From positions 1 through 27,136 of the forward strand of contig CANCLQ010000020.1 of the NCBI GenBank assembly GCA_947378845.1: a stretch of 27,136 nucleotides of DNA, given 5' to 3'. This document shows positions 15,394-24,500 of the stretch, one piece after another. The position numbers were made by a program, and so were the translations under genes. The stretch is from Opitutia bacterium (lineage in GTDB: Bacteria; Verrucomicrobiota; Verrucomicrobiia; Opitutales; UBA953). Under the pieces are notes generated by a model that did no database searches, was not told the origin of the DNA, and saw only the letters and a list, made by a program, of their open reading frames with translations. How positions within the stretch are numbered: position 1 is the stretch's first letter; every line of letters starts with the position of its first letter.

Positions 15394-16398
15394 TTATTCG
15401 GCGCTTAATCTAACGAGGGTGATATCAGCTGGGCGACAGGTGCCCAGTTTGATTTCACCTGCGTTGGCTGCGGAGAAGATGGCGGGCTCAGGGCGAATGG
15501 TTTCGACATTGCGCGATGTGCGACCGGCATTGATTTTTTGCAGGCCAATGAAGTCGAGGATGACAGGGTTGGCGCTCGCGAGCATAACCTTCTCCGACTT
15601 GCACCAGTTGGCGTCAAAGCTTGGTCCACCCAATACTTGATAACGTTCAAGCGAGAGAATGGTCAGGATGTTCTTCTTAGATAATTCTGGGATAGCACAA
15701 ACTTCCACTGCGACCTTCGAAGCATTAGCTGGATTGTCGGAAAAACGTTCCGCATTGGCGATGCTGCCGAGTGATGCTGCCGCCAAAGCACCGTTTACGC
15801 CCAACGTTTTGCTGTCGGATAGTACAGGCAGATTAATCCAAAAATCTACTTCGTCATATAAGGTTTTTGGAAGAATGCTCACGCGTGGATCGCCCCATGG
15901 AACCATAGGCGCACCGGGGCGAGGCATGACTTGATTTTCATAGCAGAGTTTTTTGTCAGCGGACCATTTGTTGGCTTGTGGTTCAAAGGCAACAACAGGG
16001 AATCCTTCAAAGCTATCCGCGCTGCTCGATAACTGAGGCAGGAATCCGCATTCGCGCAGGCTCTCTTGTCGAATGTCGCAAAGAATCACCGCCTCTTTTT
16101 CAAAGCCGCGTTTCATGAGTGCATTGCCAAGCGCACGAATCAGCGGCTTAGGTGTAGAGAGTCCAAGTCCTGATTGAGACGAGATTTTTAGGCCGCACTT
16201 ACGAAGTTGACCAGGTTTCAGGCCAACGCCGGTTTTATTCTCATACTCGGTGAGCATGCGCTCGACGGATTGATTGTAGTCTTGATCAGAGAAGCCTTGG
16301 AGTTGTTGCTCAATCAATAGGAGCTTGGGATCGGTAGCCGCAATGGCACTAATCGATACACATGCTGAAACGAGAGATAGAAACAAGAGCCGTGCCAT
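15394..16398 (-). CDS. Secreted DUF362-like protein
   Basis: A 334-residue protein with a Sec signal peptide: starting at the ATG at 16398, residues 1-21 read MARLLFLSLVSACVSISAIAA, a cleavable signal. A 14-residue longer start at 16440 would put charged residues before the signal and was not chosen. The mature part resembles the DUF362 family: a GLGLSTPKPLIRALGNAL block (about 77-94), FWINLPVLSDSKTLGVNGAL (about 186-205), GGPSFDANW (257-265) and SANPVILDFIGL (275-286). The biochemical role of that family is unsettled. There is no ferredoxin-type cysteine cluster. It is convergent with mdh and divergent from the MFS gene, so it probably has its own promoter in the 83-base gap. Confidence 0.7.
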   Translation of the reverse strand: MARLLFLSLVSACVSISAIAATDPKLLLIEQQLQGFSDQDYNQSVERMLTEYENKTGVGLKPGQLRKCGLKISSQSGLGLSTPKPLIRALGNALMKRGFEKEAVILCDIRQESLRECGFLPQLSSSADSFEGFPVVAFEPQANKWSADKKLCYENQVMPRPGAPMVPWGDPRVSILPKTLYDEVDFWINLPVLSDSKTLGVNGALAAASLGSIANAERFSDNPANASKVAVEVCAIPELSKKNILTILSLERYQVLGGPSFDANWCKSEKVMLASANPVILDFIGLQKINAGRTSRNVETIRPEPAIFSAANAGEIKLGTCRPADITLVRLSAE

Positions 16399-16481
16399 AG
16401 GGTTATTTTTGCCGAATTGCCTAACATCGCAAGGATGCACTTTTGTTTGCGGTTGGCTGAAACGCCTCTCATCTTGTCGCT

Positions 16482-17834
16482 ATGTCCGTCCCCGCCCAGT
16501 TACCGCAACGCCGCATCCTGGGGCTGATTTTTCTGACGGTGCTGATGGATATCATCGGTTTCAGTGTCATTATACCGCTCTTCCCGCATTTACTTTCACA
16601 TTACATCAACGCTGAGGGTTCAGCTGGAACGTTAATCGGAAGTTTATCAGCGGCAGCAGAGTGGTTGGGCGGCGACACGGTTTTCAAAAAGACCGTTTTA
16701 TTCGGCGGCTTACTCAGCACGCTGTATTCTCTCCTGCAATTTGTATTCTCTCCTATTTGGGGTGCGCTCTCAGACCGTTTCGGACGACGAAGTATTTTGA
16801 CGATTACATTGGCTGGCAGTGCGCTGTCTTACGTTCTCTGGATTTTTGCGGCACAATTTTGGGTAGTCGTTCTGACACGCTTAATCTGTGGTATGATGGC
16901 CGGTAATATTGCGGTAGCGAGTGCAGCAGCAGCCGATGTTACTGAAGAAAAAGAACGTACTAAAGGAATGGCTGTTGTGGGTATTGCTATCGGCATGGGC
17001 TTTTTAGTTGGACCCGTTATTGGCGGACTAACGGCACCACACGAAGTGAGCACAGTCGCCACGACTTCACCGTTCGGTTTAAATCCATTTTCATTACCGG
17101 CGGCCGTTTCTGCTTTCATGGCGACGATGAATTTTATTTTAGTTTGGGCATTCTTTCCTGAAACATTGCCCGTCAAAAATCGTGCCCACGCTCACACCAA
17201 GAAACCTTCAATTTTCGATTTAGCTACGGTTGGATCGAGCGAAGTGCGTCGAACTTCTTTAGCGAACCTGATTTATCAAGTCGCCTTCACTGGCATGGAA
17301 AATACCGTTGTTTTTCTTACGCTCGCTTTATTTGCATATAGCCCGCGCGACAACGTAACGCTCTTCTTGTTTAACGGGATGTGTTTAATTTTTGCACAAG
17401 GTATGGCTCGTCAAATCGTGAAGGGCATAGGACAGAAAAAAGTAGCGATGCTGGGTATGCTTTCGGCCATCGTAGCATTTAGCTTAGTGGCATTGATTCC
17501 CGCGCCGAGCGATGTCGCCCCACTTGTGCCTTGGGCTAAGACAGTATTTTATATCGGCATGGGGCTGCTCTCCTTTGCGACGGGCCTTATCTTACCGAGC
17601 GTATCGTCCTTGGTTTCCTTGTATTCGAGTCCAAGCGAACAGGGTCGCAACTTGGGCATCCTGCGTTCCGCGGGATCGCTGGCACGCGTGATTGGACCGC
17701 TCACTGCAGCATTTCTATATTTTAAAACTGGCTCGCACTTCTGGGTCTATGTCTTTGGCGCGTGCTTGATGGTGCCCGCGCTTTGGGTGATTCGCAGTTT
17801 ACCTGAGCCAGTGATTCACCGCGAGAGCCACTGA
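16482..17834 (+). CDS. MFS transporter, DHA1/TetA-like efflux type
   Basis: A 450-residue inner-membrane carrier of the major facilitator superfamily with about 12 hydrophobic segments. Motif A between TM2 and TM3 is GALSDRFGRRS (94-104). A GxxxGPxxGG pattern in TM5 (G-F-L-V-G-P-V-I-G-G, 173-182) is the antiporter motif C, which points to proton-coupled drug or metabolite efflux. The D-I-I-G-F-S in TM1 is TetA-like. The loop between TM1 and TM2 is about 30 residues longer than usual. Substrate cannot be assigned, and naming it a tetracycline pump is not justified. It is divergent from the DUF362-like gene, and its last 19 bases overlap the end of hemY on the opposite strand. Confidence 0.85.
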   Translation: MSVPAQLPQRRILGLIFLTVLMDIIGFSVIIPLFPHLLSHYINAEGSAGTLIGSLSAAAEWLGGDTVFKKTVLFGGLLSTLYSLLQFVFSPIWGALSDRFGRRSILTITLAGSALSYVLWIFAAQFWVVVLTRLICGMMAGNIAVASAAAADVTEEKERTKGMAVVGIAIGMGFLVGPVIGGLTAPHEVSTVATTSPFGLNPFSLPAAVSAFMATMNFILVWAFFPETLPVKNRAHAHTKKPSIFDLATVGSSEVRRTSLANLIYQVAFTGMENTVVFLTLALFAYSPRDNVTLFLFNGMCLIFAQGMARQIVKGIGQKKVAMLGMLSAIVAFSLVALIPAPSDVAPLVPWAKTVFYIGMGLLSFATGLILPSVSSLVSLYSSPSEQGRNLGILRSAGSLARVIGPLTAAFLYFKTGSHFWVYVFGACLMVPALWVIRSLPEPVIHRESH

Positions 17835-19159
17835 GCTAGCGTGTGTCCGCGACGAATGACGGACATTAAAGCGACGCCGTGACGAAAAGCTCCAAGGAAA
17901 TGAAGCCCGCCGTGTTCGCTTTCGATTTGCTCTAAAAGTTTTTCGCGAGTGCTTTGCTTGCTATCGTACTGCGGAATCGCTTGGGGCCAGCGTTGGATCC
18001 ATTCTTTAACTGGAGAATTTTTGATGCCCAACGTTTCGGATAATTCACGATCAACCGAACGGCCGATTTGCTCATCGCTCTGTGCAGCGAGATCAGGACG
18101 ACGTGCCCCGCCGATAAAACTACAGAGCAGTACTTTGTCTTTCGGAGTGCGGCCCGAGAATACAGAAGAAGGAAAGAGGCAGCCAAGTACTTCTCGGTTT
18201 TCGTTGCTGGGAACTAAATAACCAAAGCCATCGAGCGGGTGCGGAATATCGCTTCGGTTATAACCACGGGCTACCACAGTCACCGATGGAGCTTTGGCTT
18301 GGTGCCACGGATTGAGTGTATGTTTAATTTTTTCTGAAAGCGGTAATTGCGACCAATGCCAGTGGGGCAGGGTAATAATAACGCGAGTAGATGTGGCGGT
18401 GTGACTCGTGTTGGTTTGATCAACCCAGCTAACAGTCCAAGTGGCGCCACCTTTTTTGATTTCGGTAATGCGCGTATTTTTTTCTAGCGCTCCGCGTTCG
18501 AGGTGCGGCTTCGCCATCGCATCGGCAAGTTGTTGCATGCCATTTTTAAAGCCCACAATTCTTCGCTCCATTTTGGCTCGCTGCATTAATCCCAGGAGAA
18601 TTGAGCGGTGAGATTTTTCCAGCGCATGAATAGCAGGGAAGCAGCTCGCCATACTTAATTCGCCAGGATTGCCGGCATAGATGCCAGAAACCATTGGATC
18701 CATAAGTAAATCGGCCGCTGCTTTGCCGAACCGACGGGTCATAAAATCTTGAATGGATTCTTCAGGGATACTTTTTCGAGGACGGAAAATTTCGGAAGCC
18801 AGTCGAAGTTTCTCGGTGAAGCTCAGAAGGTCTGACCTAAGAAGCGAGGAGGGGTGTGCGGTGAGCGCGTGTAATTTTCCATGAGACAGGATGAAGCGCT
18901 TAGCGGATTCAGTGCGCGCAAACTGCATTTCATTTTTCAGACCATATCCATTTAGGATTTCTAGATCAGCGTCTCCTTCGGTCTGCAGCGTGTTGGGTCC
19001 GGTTTCGATAATCCATTCGCCGTCGCGGACGGTACGAATTGAGCCACCTACACGGTCAGAGGATTCGAGAATCTTAACATTTGCGCCGGCCCTTTGAAGT
19101 TCATGGGCAATTGATAGGCCCGCAGGGCCAGCGCCCAGGATGATGGCGTCAAATTGCAT
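17816..19159 (-). CDS. hemY: Oxygen-dependent protoporphyrinogen/coproporphyrinogen oxidase, HemY type
   Basis: A FAD-dependent oxidase in late haem synthesis, oxidising protoporphyrinogen IX (or coproporphyrinogen III in some lineages). The N-terminal Rossmann motif GAGPAGL (9-15) is followed by ILESSDRVGGSIRT, the FAD-binding signature. RVGG, the E-T-G-P-N-T-L-Q block and the late GVALMSVIRRGHTLA segment fit this family well. The ATG at 19159 gives 447 residues beginning MQFDAIILGAGPAG. A GTG four codons upstream (19171) is possible but gives no better N-terminus. No other haem gene is near. The gene overlaps the MFS gene's end by 19 bases and is divergent from glnN, with a 214-base region between. 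Confidence 0.88.
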   Translation of the reverse strand: MQFDAIILGAGPAGLSIAHELQRAGANVKILESSDRVGGSIRTVRDGEWIIETGPNTLQTEGDADLEILNGYGLKNEMQFARTESAKRFILSHGKLHALTAHPSSLLRSDLLSFTEKLRLASEIFRPRKSIPEESIQDFMTRRFGKAAADLLMDPMVSGIYAGNPGELSMASCFPAIHALEKSHRSILLGLMQRAKMERRIVGFKNGMQQLADAMAKPHLERGALEKNTRITEIKKGGATWTVSWVDQTNTSHTATSTRVIITLPHWHWSQLPLSEKIKHTLNPWHQAKAPSVTVVARGYNRSDIPHPLDGFGYLVPSNENREVLGCLFPSSVFSGRTPKDKVLLCSFIGGARRPDLAAQSDEQIGRSVDRELSETLGIKNSPVKEWIQRWPQAIPQYDSKQSTREKLLEQIESEHGGLHFLGAFRHGVALMSVIRRGHTLAQWLSR

Positions 19160-19238
19160 GACCCAGCACACACCTAGCCTTGAAATTAAGCAATACTCTC
19201 AAGTTTTTGGTCAGAAAAAAGGACCCCAAAAACCCAAA

Positions 19239-19278
19239 ATGACTAAAAATAGGCAAATATGACTAAAAATAGGCAAAT
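19239..19278. repeat. Two exact 20-bp tandem units, each a dyad-symmetric site
   Basis: The 20-base unit at 19239-19258 is repeated exactly at 19259-19278. Inside each is an imperfect palindrome, TGACTAAAAATAGGCA (19240-19255 and 19260-19275), of the form TGnCTA-N4-TAGnCA. The centres are 20 bp apart, about two helical turns, so two dimers would sit on the same face. They lie near -87 and -67 from the start predicted from the sigma-54 type promoter of glnN, the usual zone for an enhancer-binding or repressor protein. The binding protein is unknown. Control of the divergent hemY is also possible. Confidence 0.75.
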
Positions 19279-19307
19279 TAGACTGTGAATTCTTACGGGT
19301 TGTACCG

Positions 19308-19323
19308 TGGCACGGTGGGTGCT
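19308..19323 (+). promoter_or_regulatory. Sigma-54 type promoter (-24/-12) for glnN
   Basis: TGGCACG at 19308-19314 is a perfect -24 element. GTGCT at 19319-19323 matches the -12 TTGCT/A element in four of five bases. The GG and GC dinucleotides are at the required spacing (first G to G is 12 bases). Transcription would start near 19334, 40 bases before the glnN ATG. Sigma-54 control of glutamine synthetase genes is well known in other bacteria. rpoN itself is not in the window. Confidence 0.6.
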
Positions 19324-19373
19324 CTGTTTTGTCTGAAAACCAGCACACAAACCTTTTCCACTAATCCCCCAAC

Positions 19374-21530
19374 ATGAGCACAAATCCAGCCCGCCGAAGC
19401 GCAATTGCATCTATTGCGTCTCAACCACGTCTTAAAGGGACGTTCGACTTCCGTAATGAGAAGATCGACGCCATCTACGGACAAAATGTTTTCTCGCTCG
19501 AGAAAATGGAGAAGCGTCTTCCGAAAGACGTTTTCAAATCTTTAAAGGCTAGCATCGAGTCCGGCACCAAGCTCGACCTCGCTGTTGCCGACGTTGTTGC
19601 TGCTGCGATCAAAGATTGGGCACTCGAGCGCGGTGCAACTCACTACGCACACGTTTTCTATCCACTCACTGGTTACACAGCTGAGAAGCATGACACCTTC
19701 TTCGAGCCTAACGGTCCTGGTACGCTCGCTCAATTCTCCGGTAAGGCTTTAATCCAAGCCGAGCCTGATGCTTCATCGTTCCCGAACGGTGGTCTGCGTT
19801 CGACCTTCGAAGCTCGTGGTTACACCGCTTGGGATGTTACTTCCCCTGCTTACATCTTCGACGGCGAAAACGGTTCGACGCTTTGTATTCCAACTGCGTT
19901 CGTTTCCTGGAAGGGTGAAGCCCTCGACAAGAAGACACCTCTTCTTCGTTCGATGCACGCGCTCAATAAATCCGCTCAGCGCGTTTTGGCACTCTTCGGT
20001 AAGAAGAGCGGCTTCATCACTGCTTCTTGCGGTCCTGAGCAGGAGTACTTCCTCATCGACTCTCGTCTCTTCCACCTCCGTCCTGACCTGTACACCTGCG
20101 GTCGTTCGCTCTTCGGCTCCAAGCCAGCGAAGGGTCAAGAGTTCGAAGACCAATACTTCGGTACCATTCCTGATCGCGTGCTCGCATGCATGATGGAAAC
20201 CGAACGCGAGTGCTTCAAACTCGGTATTCCAATTAAGACCCGTCACAACGAAGTGGCACCTGCTCAGTTCGAAGTGGCACCGATTTTCGAATCCGCTAAC
20301 GTTGCACACGATCACCAAATGTTGACCATGACGTTGCTCAAGCGCGTCGCTGCTCAACACGGTTTCGTTTGCCTCCTCGTTGAAAAGCCTTTCGCAGGCG
20401 TTAACGGTTCGGGTAAGCACGTGAATTGGTCCCTCGGCGGTGCTGGCGTCGGCAACTTGCTCGAGCCTGGCTCCGATCCTCACGACAACGCACAATTCTT
20501 AACCTTCTGTACTGCTGTTATTCGCGCCGTTGACCTTCACCAAGGTTTGCTCCGCGCTTCAGTTGCTTCAGCTGGTAACGATCACCGTCTCGGTGCGAAC
20601 GAAGCTCCTCCTGCTATCATCTCGATCTACCTCGGCGACATGCTCAACGAAGTGATTGAACAAGTGAAGAAGAGCGGTTCCGCTTCCTCTTCACGCAAGG
20701 GTGGCACAATGACTCTCGGTGTGGATACCTTGCCTGTGCTTCCTAAGGATGCCGGCGACCGTAACCGTACCAGCCCGTTTGCCTTCACTGGTAACAAGTT
20801 TGAGTTCCGCGCGGTTGGCTCTGCCTTCTCTGTCGCTGGTCCTCTCACTGTGTTGAATACCATCATGGCTGACTCGCTCGACAAGTTGGCCGATGAGCTT
20901 AGCGCTGAATTGAAGTCCACTAAGGATTTCAATTCTGCTCTCCAAAAAGTTCTGAAGGAGATTCTCACCAAGCACGGTCGCATCATCTTCAATGGTAACG
21001 GTTACTCGGAAGAGTGGCACAAAGAAGCTGAAAAGCGTGGATTGAAGAATCTTCGCACCACACCTGAAGCACTTCCAGAGATTGTTGCTAAGTCGACGGT
21101 CGATGTCTTCTCACGCCAAGGCGTATTGAGTAAGGACGAACTTCACTCCCGTGAAGAAATCTACACTCACTCGTACGTTCTCTCTGTTAAGACTGAGTCG
21201 AAGCTCACTTCCGATATCGGTCGTACGCTTCTCTTGCCTGCGGCCTTGAAGTTCGCTGCGGATCTCACTCCTGTCGCTGATTCGAAGTCGGGTGGCAAAC
21301 TCCGTAAGGATGTACTCGCCCTCGCTGATGAACTCGCTTCTGCCCTCGATGCTCTCGATAAGGCTCGCGACGACGAGAAGTCCGATACGCACGCCAACGC
21401 TGCTCACGCTTGCAACAAGGTATTGCCTGCCATGTTGAAAGTACGTGCTGCCGCTGACAGCTTGGAAGAAATCGTGGCCGACGAGTACTGGCCTCTGCCT
21501 TCCTACCAAGAGTTGCTCTTCTTGCGCTAA
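19374..21530 (+). CDS. glnN: Glutamine synthetase type III
   Basis: Makes glutamine from glutamate, ammonia and ATP. The 718-residue length and signatures are those of the GSIII class: T-H-Y-A-H-V-F-Y-P-L-T-G-Y-T-A-E-K-H-D (89-107), PDASSFPNGGLRSTFEARGY (131-150), P-E-Q-E-Y-F (221-226, the metal-binding glutamates), NEVAPAQFEVAP (292-303), NGSGKHVNWSL (344-354) and GNDHRLGANEAPPA (401-414). Codon choice (GCT, CGT, CTC, AAG, GGT) looks like that of the ribosomal genes, suggesting high expression. A sigma-54 type promoter and tandem sites lie upstream and a strong terminator downstream, so it is a single-gene unit. No glnB/amtB partner is in view. Confidence 0.96.
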   Translation: MSTNPARRSAIASIASQPRLKGTFDFRNEKIDAIYGQNVFSLEKMEKRLPKDVFKSLKASIESGTKLDLAVADVVAAAIKDWALERGATHYAHVFYPLTGYTAEKHDTFFEPNGPGTLAQFSGKALIQAEPDASSFPNGGLRSTFEARGYTAWDVTSPAYIFDGENGSTLCIPTAFVSWKGEALDKKTPLLRSMHALNKSAQRVLALFGKKSGFITASCGPEQEYFLIDSRLFHLRPDLYTCGRSLFGSKPAKGQEFEDQYFGTIPDRVLACMMETERECFKLGIPIKTRHNEVAPAQFEVAPIFESANVAHDHQMLTMTLLKRVAAQHGFVCLLVEKPFAGVNGSGKHVNWSLGGAGVGNLLEPGSDPHDNAQFLTFCTAVIRAVDLHQGLLRASVASAGNDHRLGANEAPPAIISIYLGDMLNEVIEQVKKSGSASSSRKGGTMTLGVDTLPVLPKDAGDRNRTSPFAFTGNKFEFRAVGSAFSVAGPLTVLNTIMADSLDKLADELSAELKSTKDFNSALQKVLKEILTKHGRIIFNGNGYSEEWHKEAEKRGLKNLRTTPEALPEIVAKSTVDVFSRQGVLSKDELHSREEIYTHSYVLSVKTESKLTSDIGRTLLLPAALKFAADLTPVADSKSGGKLRKDVLALADELASALDALDKARDDEKSDTHANAAHACNKVLPAMLKVRAAADSLEEIVADEYWPLPSYQELLFLR

Positions 21531-21550
21531 GCCATTCGCGTGGCTTTACC

Positions 21551-21587
21551 AAAGGGTCGAACCGCAAGGTTCGGCCCTTTTTGTTTT
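21551..21587 (+). terminator. Intrinsic terminator after glnN
   Basis: Bases 21551-21563 pair with 21568-21580 (13 bp including one T-G wobble) around a GCAA tetraloop of the stable GNRA type. The T-tract TTTTTGTTTT overlaps the stem end. A smaller AGCCA/TGGCT hairpin (21530-21545) sits just before it. On the minus strand there is no comparable T-tract, so it serves glnN rather than the convergent gene. Confidence 0.92.
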
Positions 21588-21597
21588 AGTACCCGAA

Positions 21598-24500
21598 TCA
21601 GATTTCGGATTTATCTAACCAGCGGGCGGAGACCACGATGAACCGTCGGCCGAGGAGGGTGTTGATGGTCTTTGCCGGACTCGCGGCTTGATCCTGCAAC
21701 CGCTCATACGGCTTCATCTCTGGGTTCATGTATTCCGGAGTGCGCTGTACAATGAGTTCAAGCACGGAGCTCGTCGCCTCATTGAGGCCGCGTTCTATGT
21801 CTCCGTAAGCGCGAATTATAAAAGTATCTGATCTCGTAGCGAGTAACGGACCAATTGCTTGCAAGATGTCGCCTTGAAAGAGGCAACCATTCGCACCGAA
21901 TCCATTATGTGTGCGGTTTTGATTATCGGGATCGAGGATCTCGATATTTCTAAAAAAGATACCAGGTGGCATAGATGTACGTCCGCCTCCAATATTTCCA
22001 TAATTCCAATTATAAGAAACACTGGGATTAATCATCGTTCCGCCAGTTGGATTTTTAGAAAGAGCACTTACACCTAGTAGTTTGTCGGCACGTGCAATGG
22101 CAGATTCGATGGTGCCAGATCGAAACATCCATTTTACTTTTTCTGCATCGCTATTGAGTGGGCTATAAGGTGCCGCAGTGTCGCCACCGGAGTTAGTCGT
22201 AGAGTTGGGCAAGGGGTAGAGTGATGTATGATAGCTGGAGTTGTTATTAACTCGAGCCCCTGCTTTTTTTGTCGGTCCAAGGAAACGATTCACAAATTCG
22301 CTCAGACTTAAATATGGTGTCGAAGAACTCTGGCTGGATTTAATTCCTAAAAATCGCCTGCTGGTCGGTGGATATTCCTGATCACGCTCAGTGCGTTGTA
22401 AGAATTTAGTTCGAGCTCTAATTTCAGCGACAGTGCCTTTTGCAAGCGCTCGGATTTGTTCGTCCGAAAGATTAACGAATCCATTCCAATAACTTGGTTC
22501 GTGGATATCTGCTGCAGCAATAGTTGGTTGTTTTAGATTAATTACCCTTGGGTAGCGTGTATTATTATTTTCAGCGGGTTGATTGAAGGAGTATGGACCA
22601 ACAGCAATTCTCTTGAGCGCGCCATAAACTCCGCACCACGCTTCTATTGAAGTGGAGTTCACATTAAATGTTCCATCGCTAAGTAAATAACTGGCAAGTT
22701 GTCTGTAGCCATCGGGTGTGGCACCTGTAGCTGAACGTGAGCAGAAGCCTGAAAGATTAAATGCATTATCATGTGGCTCGGTTGCGGCTGGCTGAAAAAG
22801 GCGAAGCCGCGGATTTTTCAGTTTCTGACTTCCAGTTGCGAAGGCGTTAAGCACTTCTTGTGTCGTTTGTTGACGCACTGAATTATAGTTGCCCTGGCGA
22901 TTCGATATTAAGGTTGGAGCAGCACCCGAAAAATAAAAGTTATCCCATAAAGCGTTATTCATTAAATAAGTCATATCGGGAAACGTATTTCCGCCAGTAT
23001 AAGGCGCGGAGTTGTGCGGCGTACCATGGGTCCATGATTTATCCAGTGGCACAACCATCGAAGGAAAAGAATTTCCGATTGTGCGGTAAGGAAACCAATC
23101 CCAAACACTAAGATTGGCATGCATAAGTTGCCCGATGGAAACTGGAGGACCGAGAGGAATTTCTACTTCGGTCACTTGGTTGGCCCCCGAGGTGCTGTGT
23201 GAGTTTCCGCCGTAGGCTTTATTGCCGTTGTTTGCTGTGGGATCGGTTTGAATAATTGTGCCCCAGTTCGCCGCAGTGCCATTAAGGTATAATTCATCTC
23301 CGCCCAGTAGGTGTGTGATTTGACTAGCCATTCCGATGCCTGGAAATCCTGAGAGCGCTGGGTTAGATGATGTCTGCGGAAGGGGATTCGTGAATAGCCA
23401 AGTGGGATGAGGCGAAGGTGTGGCGTTGGCTTGGGCAGATTGCCAACTTAGCAGCGTGCGATTGTAACTATTATTTCGAGAGGCATCGGCGGTGCGTGCC
23501 CGAGTATCAAAAACGCCTAGGACTGGGCCGGGTGCGCTCTCTGTAATTTTTCTAATATTTGCGACGGGGCCAATTAACACTGGATTCGTTGGACTGCCCG
23601 CATCGCCGAGTTGGATAGCGGTAAAATTATTACCTCCCACGTTTATATAGTGAGCGTAACTTGCGCGTGAATTATTCCGAGATGTTCCGATGACTTCATC
23701 ATAGCCTATGTCTTCTCCTTCTGCACTCACACGATCGTTGCAGAAATTATTTTTCCATCCCGAATTAAAGTAGATCCAGTGATGCCAATACATGGCACCT
23801 GTGAGGTTTAGGCATCCCTTTATTACGTCGGACTCAGCGAATTTAAATGGAGCAATCGCGACCGAAGAATCTCTAACGTCACAATAGAATCCGCCGGTAA
23901 GCCAGAGGCCTTTGGCTAAATTAATAATAGGAATGTTGCTGCCGTCGGCGGCCCGCTCGAGTTCGGCGCCATTGGCATCAATCATATCTTTGCAGGAATA
24001 GACGGCAAACTCGCCAGGTTCGAGAATGTCTGGCGGTATGATGGCAGCTAAATTTTCGGCGTTTGACCCCGTAGTTGTATCAGTGGCGGAGTTAAAACCA
24101 TAGAGCGTATTTAATAATCTCGATGTCGCTGTCGCGTTATAAGCCGTCCGAGTGTCATTAACTGGATATGGGTGAGTATATATTTGCAGTCGCAGTTGAT
24201 CGAACTGGGAAAATGCAATGCGCCCAGAACCTCTGACCCTCGCGTCGGGCTCAGGTGCGGCGGGCGGCTTAAGTCGAAGGCTTACATTGTATGGATTGTG
24301 TAAAACAAGAAGCGGGCTGCAGATAAGTTTGAGCGTGTAGTCGTTGCCGTAGGTCGCCGCCTTGAATGAAAAAATTAAACTGAGCCGATGAACAGTTGGC
24401 ATGTAGGCACCGCGAACGGCGCGCGGAATAAATCTCCCTACGCCATGTCCGGTTAAGTCTCCGCCTTTACGTCCATTAATCCACCCCATCGGATCCGGAG

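Noticed and set aside
16482..17834. Calling the MFS gene a tetracycline resistance determinant
   Set aside because: The TetA-like motifs are shared by many DHA1 carriers; there is no tetR neighbour and no mobile element, so only the transporter class is supported.
19179..19206. CTTGA/TCAAG inverted repeat plus TTTTT upstream of glnN as a terminator
   Set aside because: The stem is only five pairs with a long loop, and no plus-strand gene ends there.
19773..20495. 240-codon open frame opposite glnN on the minus strand
   Set aside because: Same reason: the strong codon bias of glnN opens the antisense frame. The product has no recognisable domain and no start context.
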